NCBI GenBank assembly: GCA_017453065.1 | Contig: JAFTKW010000022.1 | Location: forward strand, 1-55,291 | Length of the DNA stretch: 55,291 nt | Direction: 5' to 3' | From: Lachnospiraceae bacterium | GTDB lineage: Bacteria > Bacillota > Clostridia > Lachnospirales > Lachnospiraceae | Shown here: piece by piece, positions 31,451-40,058 of the stretch | How the letters are laid out: each line of letters begins with the position of its first letter | Position numbering within the stretch: the stretch's first letter is position 1 | Notes under the pieces: generated by a model | Database searches by the model: none | What the model saw: only the letters and a program-made list of their open reading frames with translations | What the model was told of the DNA's origin: nothing | Position numbers and translations under genes: made by a program

Positions 31451-32482
31451 ATGAAAGAACGAAATTGTTCTCTTGATATGTTTAGAATGTTTGCAGCGCT
31501 TGGAGTGGTGCTTTGCCACTGCCAGGTGTTCATAGACGTAGATACAAACCTATATATGGCGATAGCGGAATTTCTTCCGAGATTTACAGTGCCCTTCTTT
31601 TTTGGAGTGGCAGGGTATTATTACATCGGTAGTTTGCTTCATGGGAAAAAGGTATTTGGAAAGCAAATGAAGGGTTTGCTGACAGTCTATATTGCATGGA
31701 CACTGATTTACTATTTGGCAAGTTTTGCAATCAATGTGGTATTGGGTGATGCTGATATTTGGGATTTTCTGGTAGAACGAGTGGTAAATTTCTTCACTAT
31801 CGGTAGTTATACTCATATGTGGTACATGATATCTTTGATATATGCAGTAATCCTTGTGACATTGGCGCACAAATTGGGTGGAGAAAAAGGAATTAAGCTG
31901 ATGACGATTTTAGGAATCGTGATGACAGTGATTTGTGCATTGGGTTGCATGTATTATCCATTGGGAAGCCAGATTCCAGTGCTGAAAGAGTTCCTTGACT
32001 ATGAGCACTTTATGGTGGTGACCTATTGGTTTGGAATGGGAGTGCCTTACTTTACTCTCGGTTATTTCGTGATAAAGGAAGAGAATTCTCCAAAGCCATG
32101 GTCTGACAAAATAGTGTGGATAATGTGGGCAATTTCGCTGGTAGCATATCTGGCAGAGATTTGGACGGTTCCATTTGCGACCGATTATTTTGAAAGAAAT
32201 CAAGTGGGGGTAACGGTATATTTCTTCACAATTATGAATCTAATTGTTTTGCTGAGGAATCCGTTGCCAAAGTATCAGAAACAGGCGAAGGTATGTAAAT
32301 ACTTGTCTAGTTTTGTTTATTTCTTACATCCCCTTGTTATTTTAGTATTAAAAACAATGTGTAATATGGTTTCAATATCATTACATTCGGCAGTTCTCTA
32401 TGTTTTGGTGCTTGTGATATGTTGTCTGAGTGGATATGTATTGATGAAAAGCAACTGGAAGATAAAAAATTATTTGATGTAG
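31451..32482 (+). CDS. Acyltransferase-3 family membrane protein (first of two)
   Basis: This 343-aa protein has about ten membrane segments and the family start RNCSLDMFRMFAALGVVLCHCQ, with the histidine of the active site in the first helix. Such proteins transfer acetyl, succinyl or similar groups to sugars of extracellular polymers. ATG 31451 is preferred over the TTG three bases upstream; GGAG lies about 10 bp before. A second homologue lies at 36094-37059. Confidence 0.88.
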   Translation: MKERNCSLDMFRMFAALGVVLCHCQVFIDVDTNLYMAIAEFLPRFTVPFFFGVAGYYYIGSLLHGKKVFGKQMKGLLTVYIAWTLIYYLASFAINVVLGDADIWDFLVERVVNFFTIGSYTHMWYMISLIYAVILVTLAHKLGGEKGIKLMTILGIVMTVICALGCMYYPLGSQIPVLKEFLDYEHFMVVTYWFGMGVPYFTLGYFVIKEENSPKPWSDKIVWIMWAISLVAYLAEIWTVPFATDYFERNQVGVTVYFFTIMNLIVLLRNPLPKYQKQAKVCKYLSSFVYFLHPLVILVLKTMCNMVSISLHSAVLYVLVLVICCLSGYVLMKSNWKIKNYLM

Positions 32483-32492
32483 AGGTACTGCT

Positions 32493-33452
32493 TTGAAGAA
32501 AGAAAATAGTGTGATCAAGTTAATAGCGCTGATTTTAAGCCTGTTGTTGGTATTGCTCCTGATTCTTGTTTTGGTGTGTAGTCTGTTTAAGAAGGACGAT
32601 GCAGATCAAGAGAAAACCCCTTTGAAAGAGAATGGAGTAGGGCAAAGTCAAACTCAAATCCTGGAGGTGGATGTAACAGGAACATTGGGGGAGATTAAGG
32701 ATGGCTTGAACATCAACAAGGGTACCATTGAGGGAGTTCCAGTGATTGAGTATTTTGATACGACTACAGGGACTGAAGATAAACCAGTTATTTTGTTGTT
32801 GCACGGCTTAAATAATAGTAAAGAAACTTATGAATTCATGGGGAAAACATTGGCGCAGGAAGGTTATTTGGTGATTACCCCGGATGCTAGACTGCACGGA
32901 GAGAGAGCAGAAGGCGATAGCATGTGGATTGCACAAATCGTCACTGAATCCAGCAAGGATTTAGATTCTGTGCTGGAGTGCTATGCGCAGCAAGAATTGG
33001 CGGATATGGATAAGCTCTGTTTGGTGGGATTTTCACTTGGTGGGTTGATGACTTATGACTATTTGGTAAATGGCGCCTTTGCAGTAGATGCAGCGGTAGT
33101 TGCCTATGCGACACCAAACTGGCATGAACTGAAGGAAGATTCTACTTTGTACTATGCGTATGGCAATGGAAGGGTAAGTGAGATTTCATCAAAAGAAAAA
33201 GAAGATGTGAAGCAATTCCTTGTTGAGAATTCTCCTTACGACGAAGTGGTTAAAATGACGGATATTTCCCTAGGCCTTGTGAATGGTGGCAAGGACGAAG
33301 TATTTACCTGTGAAGGAACAGAGAAACTGTATCAGGAACTGCTTCAGGTAGGTGGAGATGTGTCTTACTGTTTTAGAGAAGAAGGAAAACATGAATTTAC
33401 AGATGATGATGTATGGCTGACATTCTTCTTTATTGTGGAGAAACTTAAGTAA
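32493..33452 (+). CDS. Membrane-anchored alpha/beta hydrolase with TTG start
   Basis: This 319-aa protein has an N-terminal membrane anchor (LIALILSLLLVLLLILVLVCSLF) and an alpha/beta hydrolase domain with LLLHGLNNSKETY (oxyanion region), nucleophile serine in GFSLGG, and a C-terminal KHEFTD with the likely catalytic histidine. No ATG is available before the anchor; TTG 32493 follows AGAGG at suitable spacing. Set between the acyltransferase and a glycosyltransferase, it may remove acyl groups from the polymer outside the membrane, but this is inference. Confidence 0.82.
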   Translation: MKKENSVIKLIALILSLLLVLLLILVLVCSLFKKDDADQEKTPLKENGVGQSQTQILEVDVTGTLGEIKDGLNINKGTIEGVPVIEYFDTTTGTEDKPVILLLHGLNNSKETYEFMGKTLAQEGYLVITPDARLHGERAEGDSMWIAQIVTESSKDLDSVLECYAQQELADMDKLCLVGFSLGGLMTYDYLVNGAFAVDAAVVAYATPNWHELKEDSTLYYAYGNGRVSEISSKEKEDVKQFLVENSPYDEVVKMTDISLGLVNGGKDEVFTCEGTEKLYQELLQVGGDVSYCFREEGKHEFTDDDVWLTFFFIVEKLK

Positions 33453-33476
33453 ACCCATATGAGATGGAGATAAATT

Positions 33477-34583
33477 ATGAAAAGAAATGTCCTGATGTGC
33501 ATACCAGATTTGGGTATATGCAATGGAGTTACCTCTTTTATGCTGTCCTTTTATGACTACCTGATAGAGCAGGAGTATTCCGTTGATTTTTTGGTGGTTG
33601 AGGACCAGCATATGGAGAAGGAATCCTATGTGACCGAAAAGGGCAGCAGGGTTTTCAGAGTACCAATTGCAGCGAAATATGACAAATCCAGAATTGAGTT
33701 TATCGATAAAGTATTTAGAGAGAATGCGTACGATATCGTTCATGTGAACTTCCCAGGGCCAAATGGTGCCATGGTGTTGAAGGCAGCAAAGAAGTGGGGT
33801 GTGAAGCACAGAATATATCACTGCCACAATCCGCTCAATCTGCTCAGTTTGAAGTCTACGCTTTCAGAAAGAGTGTTTACTCCTATATGTAGAAGTAGGG
33901 CAAACAAGTTTTTGGCGTGTTCAAAGTCTGCGGGGATATCTATTTTTGGAAATCGCGATTTCCAAGTGATTAATAACGCTATTGAACCTAGGGACTTTGT
34001 GTTTGATGCAAAGGCCCGTGAAAGAGTGCGAAAGAGTCTTCAGCTAGAAAGCCAGATGGTGGTCGGCGTGGCAGCCCGAATGGAGGCGCAAAAAAATCCG
34101 AGTTTTATAGTAGAAGTATTTGCAGAGATGAAAAAGAAATGCAAAGACGCTGTCCTTGTGTGGGTTGGAGATGGCGGTATGCAGAAGCAGATAGAGGAGG
34201 CATGCGTAGCAAAAAATATCAGGGATGCAGTTTTCCTTGTGGGAAGACAGCCGGATGTTACAGAGTGGTATAGTGCCATGGATCTGTTTTTGCTTCCTTC
34301 CAGATATGAGGGCCTTGGGATTGTATTCTTAGAGGCTCAGGCAAACGGCTTGCCAACCTTTGGTTCAGATTGTGTTCCTGAGGAAACACAGATTACCCAT
34401 TTGATGCATAGAATTTCCCTAGAAAAGAGTGCTGCTCAGTGGGCAGATGAAATATGGAATATCTATGACAGACAGCAGGGAGAGCGAATGGTAGATATAG
34501 ATTTGTTCCGAAAACATGGATTTGATGTGAACTATTCTAAGGACAAGCTGTATGTGGTATATGAGTCACTTTATCAGGAGTGA
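33477..34583 (+). CDS. GT4-family glycosyltransferase (second)
   Basis: This 368-aa GT-B enzyme has VLMCIPDLGICNGVTSFMLSFYDYL at the N-terminus and the donor-site region VGVAARMEAQKNPSFI, LPSRYEGLGIVFLEAQANGLP with E(x7)E. It is like EpsF-type transferases of capsule loci. The next gene starts 38 bp later. The substrate cannot be predicted. Confidence 0.9.
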   Translation: MKRNVLMCIPDLGICNGVTSFMLSFYDYLIEQEYSVDFLVVEDQHMEKESYVTEKGSRVFRVPIAAKYDKSRIEFIDKVFRENAYDIVHVNFPGPNGAMVLKAAKKWGVKHRIYHCHNPLNLLSLKSTLSERVFTPICRSRANKFLACSKSAGISIFGNRDFQVINNAIEPRDFVFDAKARERVRKSLQLESQMVVGVAARMEAQKNPSFIVEVFAEMKKKCKDAVLVWVGDGGMQKQIEEACVAKNIRDAVFLVGRQPDVTEWYSAMDLFLLPSRYEGLGIVFLEAQANGLPTFGSDCVPEETQITHLMHRISLEKSAAQWADEIWNIYDRQQGERMVDIDLFRKHGFDVNYSKDKLYVVYESLYQE

Positions 34584-34620
34584 CCGCTTTTTATTTCAGT
34601 AATCAGAGATAGGAAAAACG

Positions 34621-36042
34621 ATGAAAAAAGATGCAATTGAGTTCATTAAGAACTTTTTCAGAGCTTTGTCGGCAAATGTGACAAGGATTCTTTTTACGCT
34701 TATATTGACACTTCTGCTACCTAAGATTCTAGGGGAGCAGGAGTATGGCATGTGGCAGCTGTATTTGTTTTATGTGACATACGCTTGCTATAACTCCTTT
34801 GGCTGGTCTGAAGGAATCTATTTGAAATATGGCGGACAGGATTACTACAAACTGGACAAAAAAGTCATTGCAGGACAGGTATGGGGACTTGGAATATACG
34901 AGGTTTTGCTGACCTTTACTGTAGGATTTTTTGCAATGACATTTGCGCCAGATTCCATGAAGTCGTATGTGCTGATGCTGGCCTTTTTGTCCGCAGGTTT
35001 GGATAATGTCAGATACATGTTGCAGTTTTTACTGCAGTGTACGAACAGAATAAAAGAATACGCTCGAATCGTAATGGTGGAAAGAGTTTTGTTTTTTTCG
35101 CTGGCGATTTTGTTTGTGCTGATAGGAAGTAGAGACTATGCGGCGTTTATTTACAGCGAAATTGTAGCGAGAATCCTTTCCCTGATTTATGCAGTGTATA
35201 TTTGCAGAGATGTCATCTTTGTGAAAATGAGTTCTTTCAAGGAGTTGACGAAGGAAGCAAAATATCTCATCAGTTGTGGATTTAAATTGTCCTTTGCTAA
35301 TTTGGCCAGTCAGTTGATTATTGGAATAGTCCGCTTTGCAGTGGAGTGGGAATGGGGCACTGTTGTTTTTGGCAAAATTTCACTTACACTTAGTATGTCA
35401 AACATGCTGATTACCTGCTTGGCAGCAGTCAGTGTGGTGCTGTTCCCGGTGCTGAGAAGAATGGACAGTGAGAAACTAAAAAGTATGTATCCGGTAATGC
35501 GAATGGTATTGACGGTGCCTTTGTATGCACTGTTGTTAATCTATATACCATTCCGAGATATTTTGGTGCTTTGGTTGCCACAATATGAGGCTAGTTTGAG
35601 ATATTTGGCAATCCTTTTCCCAATTTTTATTTATGAAGTAAGGACAACCATCTTAAACAATACTTATTTAAATACATACCGAAAAGAAAAATATATTTTG
35701 TATGTGAATGTGGTCACTGTTTTGATTAGCTTGTGTATTACTGTAGTTACGGTAGGTTTGTTCAAGAGTCTGGATTTGGCGGTTGCAAGTATTGTTTTAT
35801 TGGTAATGTTAAAATGTCTTTTGACCGAGATATGGCTCAGAAAGATTGTGGGCGGAGGCGTTTTAAAGGAAACCTTGCAGGAACTTGTTTTGACAGTAGT
35901 ATTTATCGTCAGTGGATGGTATATAGGAGATTATAGAGGGACTGCTATATATGCAGTATTGTATGTAGGGTATCTGCTTCTGAACAAAAAAGAGATTGTA
36001 GAGAAGTTCTCGCATTTAAAGAGTATCATTGGTGCCAAATAG
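34621..36042 (+). CDS. Wzx-like polysaccharide flippase
   Basis: This 473-aa protein has about 12-14 membrane segments and the layout of the MVF/PST family that flips undecaprenyl-linked repeat units. The N-terminus (FIKNFFRALSANVTRILFTLILTLLLPKILGEQEYGMWQLYLFY) is typical. AGATAGGA precedes the ATG. With the EpsG-like polymerase and Wzz-like protein it completes a Wzy-dependent export set, except for the initiating transferase. Confidence 0.88.
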   Translation: MKKDAIEFIKNFFRALSANVTRILFTLILTLLLPKILGEQEYGMWQLYLFYVTYACYNSFGWSEGIYLKYGGQDYYKLDKKVIAGQVWGLGIYEVLLTFTVGFFAMTFAPDSMKSYVLMLAFLSAGLDNVRYMLQFLLQCTNRIKEYARIVMVERVLFFSLAILFVLIGSRDYAAFIYSEIVARILSLIYAVYICRDVIFVKMSSFKELTKEAKYLISCGFKLSFANLASQLIIGIVRFAVEWEWGTVVFGKISLTLSMSNMLITCLAAVSVVLFPVLRRMDSEKLKSMYPVMRMVLTVPLYALLLIYIPFRDILVLWLPQYEASLRYLAILFPIFIYEVRTTILNNTYLNTYRKEKYILYVNVVTVLISLCITVVTVGLFKSLDLAVASIVLLVMLKCLLTEIWLRKIVGGGVLKETLQELVLTVVFIVSGWYIGDYRGTAIYAVLYVGYLLLNKKEIVEKFSHLKSIIGAK

Positions 36043-36093
36043 ATTTTGAAGTCATGAAGGAGAGCAGCATGTGAAAGCTGCAGAGAAATTACG

Positions 36094-37059
36094 ATGAGCG
36101 GTAAGAAATTTTACGAGGAAATCAATACACTGAAGGGTATGGCGATTGTGTGTGTACTTTTTTGTCATGCAATCATATTGTATCCTATCAATTTACTAGA
36201 AAATGATGTGTGGAGAGAGATATTCAAATTTTTTGGAAGTGTTCCAATGCCATTGTTCTTTTTGATATCTGGCTATTGTTTTTCCTATAAAGGAAACTAT
36301 GGGGAGTTTATCGGAAAGAAGTTTTTGAGATTGATGCTTCCTTATGTTGTGTTTGGACTGGTGGATGTGATCCCAAGACAGGTATTGTCTGCGTTTGTAA
36401 ACAGACCAAGCAGTATCGGGGAATCCCTGAAATCAATGCTTTTGTATGGTGGACAGTATTGGTTTTTGTATACATTGTTTGCGGTGTTTGCGATTTACCC
36501 ATTCATTTATCTGTTCCAAAAAAATAGTATAGTAAGAATGATTATCGTAGAGGCTGTGCTGTTGGCAGTAACATTGATTGAAACAGACGTAACGGTGCTT
36601 TGCCTGAATTCTGTTATGCAGTATCTCTTTTTCTTTAATACGGGTGTGATGCTGAAATTATGTAACATAGATATTTTCGCAGTGGACAAAATAAAGCCTA
36701 TACCACGTGCGATTGTGATAGTGGTGTTGATAGTGCTTTGGGGATGCCTTTCTTTGTTTGTGCCTTACACGACAGTTACCAGAACGGTGATGGGCATCAT
36801 TGGAAGCCTCAGTTTCTTCCTTCTTACAAAATTTAGAGTTACAAACTGGACCTTTTCTAGATTGGGAGATTATTCCCTACAGTTGTATTTGCTGAACGGA
36901 TTCTTGTTAGTTATCTCAAGAACCATCATTTGCAGCATAACGCAGATACCGATTATTATTGTAGCCTTTAATATGTTGATTACACTTGTATGCTCCTACT
37001 TATTTATTAAATATTTCTGCAAAAGAGTTAAATTTATTAGAGTTTTGATGGGCATGTAA
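36094..37059 (+). CDS. Acyltransferase-3 family membrane protein (second)
   Basis: This 321-aa protein has about ten membrane helices and the signature NTLKGMAIVCVLFCHAIILY, then VPMPLFFLISGYCFSYKG. It is shorter than but related in family to the protein at 31451-32482, so the polymer may carry two kinds of acyl decoration. It is the last exopolysaccharide gene, and rsmH follows 46 bp downstream. Confidence 0.88.
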   Translation: MSGKKFYEEINTLKGMAIVCVLFCHAIILYPINLLENDVWREIFKFFGSVPMPLFFLISGYCFSYKGNYGEFIGKKFLRLMLPYVVFGLVDVIPRQVLSAFVNRPSSIGESLKSMLLYGGQYWFLYTLFAVFAIYPFIYLFQKNSIVRMIIVEAVLLAVTLIETDVTVLCLNSVMQYLFFFNTGVMLKLCNIDIFAVDKIKPIPRAIVIVVLIVLWGCLSLFVPYTTVTRTVMGIIGSLSFFLLTKFRVTNWTFSRLGDYSLQLYLLNGFLLVISRTIICSITQIPIIIVAFNMLITLVCSYLFIKYFCKRVKFIRVLMGM

Positions 37060-37105
37060 TTAGCTTTATTTTATGGCAAGCAGCCAAAAAGGAGTCACAA
37101 CGAAC

Positions 37106-38200
37106 ATGGAAAATCAGCAGAAGAACTTAAGCGGCAATCAACAAAGTGGTGACCAGCAGGGACAGCCACACAAGCGCCGTGTGCGTTACTCTGGCACACA
37201 TCCAAAGAGCTTTAAAGAAAAATACAAAGAGCACAATCCGGAAAAATATGCGGATACCATAGCAAAGGTAATACAAAAGGGTAGTACTCCTGCGGGAATG
37301 CATATCTCCATTATGGTGCAAGAGATTTTGGATTTTTTGCAGATTAAACCTGGACAGATTGGACTAGATGCCACTCTAGGCTACGGGGGACATACCAAAG
37401 CGATGCTTCAGAAGTTGGAAGGGCAGGGTCATATTTATGGCTTGGATGTGGATCCCATTGAATCTGCCAAGACCAAGGAGCGCCTTTTGGGTCAAGGGTT
37501 TGGCGAAGATATACTGACAGTGCGCTTACAGAATTTTGCAGATATCGATTTGGTGTCCAAAGAGACGGGAAAGAAGTTTGATTTTGTGTTAGCAGATCTG
37601 GGTGTGTCTTCTATGCAGATTGACAATCCAGAGAGAGGCTTTTCTTACAAAGTGGATGGACCTCTTGACCTAAGATTGAATCCTTTGAAAGGAGTGAGTG
37701 CTGCAGAGCGTTTAAAGGAAGTGACCGAGGAAGAACTGGTGGGAATGTTGGTGGAGAATTCCGATGAGCCTTACGCAAAGGAGATTGCCGCTACGGTAAG
37801 TAAGTGGCGTAAGAAGGGCAAATCAATCGAAACCACTACCGATTTAAAAAATGTGATTGAGCAGGCACTTTGCTATGTCCCGAAGGAGGATAAAGCAGAG
37901 GCGGTGAAAAAGTCCTGCCAGCGTTGTTTCCAGGCACTTAGAATCGATGTAAACAGTGAGTTTGAAGTGCTGTATGCTTTTTTGGAAAAACTTCCAGAAG
38001 TGCTTAACCCAGGAGCAAGAGTGGCTATATTAACCTTCCATTCGGGGGAAGACCGTCTGGTAAAGAAATCCTTTAAAGAGTTGCAGAGAGCAGGAGTATA
38101 CAGTGATGTGTCTAAGGACGTGATTCGTCCTTCAGCAGAAGAATGTGTTAGAAACCCGAGAGCAAAATCCACGAAGATGCGCTGGGCTGTAAAAGCATAA
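37106..38200 (+). CDS. rsmH: RsmH 16S rRNA m4C1402 methyltransferase, with N-terminal extension
   Basis: This 364-aa SAM-dependent methyltransferase modifies C1402 of 16S rRNA. LDATLGYGGHTKAML (SAM motif), DFVLADLGVSSMQIDNPERGFSY, PLDLRLNP and the C-terminal LTFHSGEDRLVKKSF are diagnostic. Before the core lies a basic, Gln-rich extension of about 60 residues. I chose ATG 37106, behind AAAAAGGAG; ATG 37073 has no ribosome binding site. The gene lies outside a cell-division cluster, unlike the usual mraZ-rsmH-ftsL order, so a second rsmH may exist elsewhere. Confidence 0.9.
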   Translation: MENQQKNLSGNQQSGDQQGQPHKRRVRYSGTHPKSFKEKYKEHNPEKYADTIAKVIQKGSTPAGMHISIMVQEILDFLQIKPGQIGLDATLGYGGHTKAMLQKLEGQGHIYGLDVDPIESAKTKERLLGQGFGEDILTVRLQNFADIDLVSKETGKKFDFVLADLGVSSMQIDNPERGFSYKVDGPLDLRLNPLKGVSAAERLKEVTEEELVGMLVENSDEPYAKEIAATVSKWRKKGKSIETTTDLKNVIEQALCYVPKEDKAEAVKKSCQRCFQALRIDVNSEFEVLYAFLEKLPEVLNPGARVAILTFHSGEDRLVKKSFKELQRAGVYSDVSKDVIRPSAEECVRNPRAKSTKMRWAVKA

Positions 38201-38230
38201 GTTATTAACTTACTAAATAAAGTTGTGAAA

Positions 38231-38258
38231 AGAAGCAATGTAGATTGCTTCTTTTTTT
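38231..38258 (+). terminator. Terminator after rsmH
   Basis: AGAAGCAAT and ATTGCTTCT form a perfect 9-bp stem with a GTAG loop, followed by seven T. Copy B of the intergenic repeat begins six bases later. Confidence 0.92.
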
Positions 38259-38264
38259 GTGATA

Positions 38265-38390
38265 GCGACGAGGCGAGCACCAGAAGACAAAAGCGCAGAC
38301 TTGTGCTTGCACAAAAGGGTGAGCATTTGGCTGATGGCATTCGCCGACCGCTCATCAGAGCGAGATTCGCAGAGCGTATCTCGTCTCTGT
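38265..38390 (+). repeat. Intergenic repeat, copy B
   Basis: These 126 bp match 39925-40050 along the full length with about nine substitutions and no gaps by eye. It begins GCGACGAGGCGAGC, contains ACTTGTGCTTGCACAA, and ends with GCCGACCGCTCATCAGAG and a GAGATTCGC/GCGTATCTC hairpin. It directly follows the rsmH terminator. The 74-codon frame over it has no ribosome binding site and is not a gene. Confidence 0.9.
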
Positions 38391-38548
38391 ATAACAATGA
38401 ATTTCTACGCAATATAGTACAAAATAATACGATTACATCTTCCATTTGACTAAATATTGTGATAAAATTACCTCAAATGTGCGAAATAACCTTGTTGGGG
38501 CGAGGAGAGTACAGAAAAGTTGGTATTTTTATTGAATGGAGGATTCTT

Positions 38549-39868
38549 ATGAGCAAGAAACAATTGAGCATTAAAGGCAACACCAAATTGATGAACGCAA
38601 AGATCGACAAGAAATTAAAAACCTCTTTTACAACCATTATCATCTTTTGTATTTTATTCGCAGTACTTGCTATCGCAAATATTATGATATATGCAAGCAT
38701 TGCAGGGGTTGGCATTTTTTCATCTTCCGCTCGTATTTTTGGCTTTGGAATCATGATGGCAATGTTGTTAGTGGCAATCTACATGTTTAGAGTGGTTCGC
38801 TTAACCCTTACAGATGCGCTGGTGACGCCAATTGAGGAGTTGCGCGCGGCAGTGCAGAAGTTAAGAAAGGGAGAACTGGATATTGAGATTAAATATGAAA
38901 GTTGCGATGAATTAGGCGATTTGGCAAATGATTTGCGTGAAGCCTGCGGACACATGAATGTGGTAGTAAATGATGCGGGACGCATCTTGGAAGAAATGGC
39001 AGAAGGCAATTTCAATGTCACAACCAATGTAAGAGATCATTATGTGGGTGATTTTGCGACTATTCTGCAGGGAATGAGCGAGTTGAAGCGCAAGATGAGC
39101 GACACATTGACCCAGATTCAGGCAGCATCTGAGCAGGTGAACGTTGGCGCAGAGCAGTTGGCAAGCAGTGCACAGGATTTGGCAGAGGGCGCAACCAACC
39201 AGGCAAGTGCAGTGGAGGAACTAGCTGCTACAGTTGAAAATGTAACTAACATTTCAGAGGAAAGTGCAGACAATGCAGTTAAGGCATCTGAAAGCGCATC
39301 TGCTGCAGCAGTAGCGGCTAAGAAGAGCCGAGAGGAAGTTAATCAGCTTACAGAGGCGATGGAGCGTATCATAGCTACATCTCAGGAAATTGAAAATATT
39401 ATCGGAGCAATTGAAGATATTGCTTCTCAGACCAATCTTTTGTCTCTCAATGCTTCTATCGAAGCCGCGAGAGCAGGCGAAGCAGGAAGAGGCTTTGCAG
39501 TAGTTGCAGATCAGATTGGTAAATTGGCAGCAGATAGTGCTCAGTCCGCAGTGACGACCAAGGAATTGATTGGTAAGAGCCTTGTGGAAATCGAGGCTGG
39601 AAATAGTATCGTTGAAAATACTATGGAGGCAATCAACAAGGTGCTTGCTGATATGGAGGCATTTGCTGGCATGGCTGCAGGAGCAGCAGAGGCATCTAAA
39701 GTTCAGGTGGATATGCTCAAAGAGATTGAGGGAGGAATGGAGCAGATCACGGCGGTTGTTCAGAACAACTCAGCAACAGCACAGGAGACTTCCGCAGTAA
39801 GTCAGGAGCTTTCTGCACAGGCAACTAACCTTGAGGAAATGATTGAACAGTTTGAATTAGCAGAATAA
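38549..39868 (+). CDS. Methyl-accepting chemotaxis protein without a large sensor domain
   Basis: This 439-aa chemoreceptor has two membrane helices (about 22-44 and 51-73) joined by only a few residues, then a HAMP domain, a second HAMP-like stretch and a signalling hairpin with the conserved tip (IASQTNLLSLNASIEAARAGEAGRGFAVVADQI). With almost no extracellular loop it cannot bind ligands in the usual way and may sense membrane or internal signals. ATG 38549 follows AATGGAGGA; the frame continues upstream without one. No other chemotaxis genes are nearby. Confidence 0.92.
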   Translation: MSKKQLSIKGNTKLMNAKIDKKLKTSFTTIIIFCILFAVLAIANIMIYASIAGVGIFSSSARIFGFGIMMAMLLVAIYMFRVVRLTLTDALVTPIEELRAAVQKLRKGELDIEIKYESCDELGDLANDLREACGHMNVVVNDAGRILEEMAEGNFNVTTNVRDHYVGDFATILQGMSELKRKMSDTLTQIQAASEQVNVGAEQLASSAQDLAEGATNQASAVEELAATVENVTNISEESADNAVKASESASAAAVAAKKSREEVNQLTEAMERIIATSQEIENIIGAIEDIASQTNLLSLNASIEAARAGEAGRGFAVVADQIGKLAADSAQSAVTTKELIGKSLVEIEAGNSIVENTMEAINKVLADMEAFAGMAAGAAEASKVQVDMLKEIEGGMEQITAVVQNNSATAQETSAVSQELSAQATNLEEMIEQFELAE

Positions 39869-39887
39869 TGGAATAATGTAAAATGTA

Positions 39888-39918
39888 AAGGACTTCCGTG
39901 TAAACGGAAGTCCTTTTT
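39888..39918 (+). terminator. Terminator after the chemoreceptor gene
   Basis: AAGGACTTCCG and CGGAAGTCCTT form an 11-bp perfect stem with a six-base loop, followed by a T-run. Copy C of the intergenic repeat begins seven bases later. Confidence 0.92.
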
Positions 39919-39924
39919 GTGATG

Positions 39925-40050
39925 GCGACGAGGCAAGCGCCAGAAGACAAGAGCACAGACTTGTGCTTGCACAAAAGGATGTGCATTTGGCTGATGGCAT
40001 TTGCCGACCGCTCATCAGAGTGAGATTCGCAGAGCGAATCTCGTCTCTGA
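39925..40050 (+). repeat. Intergenic repeat, copy C
   Basis: This copy is about 93 percent identical to 38265-38390 by visual alignment and in the same orientation, again directly after a terminator. Substitutions include a compensatory-looking change in the terminal hairpin (GCGTATCTC to GCGAATCTC, improving pairing to GAGATTCGC). It lies between convergent genes, eight bases before the stop of the lacI-type gene. Confidence 0.9.
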
Positions 40051-40058
40051 TTGGTGAA

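Noticed and set aside
38225-38449. 74-codon frame over intergenic repeat copy B
   Set aside because: It begins inside the rsmH terminator and follows the repeat; the related copies do not keep the frame.
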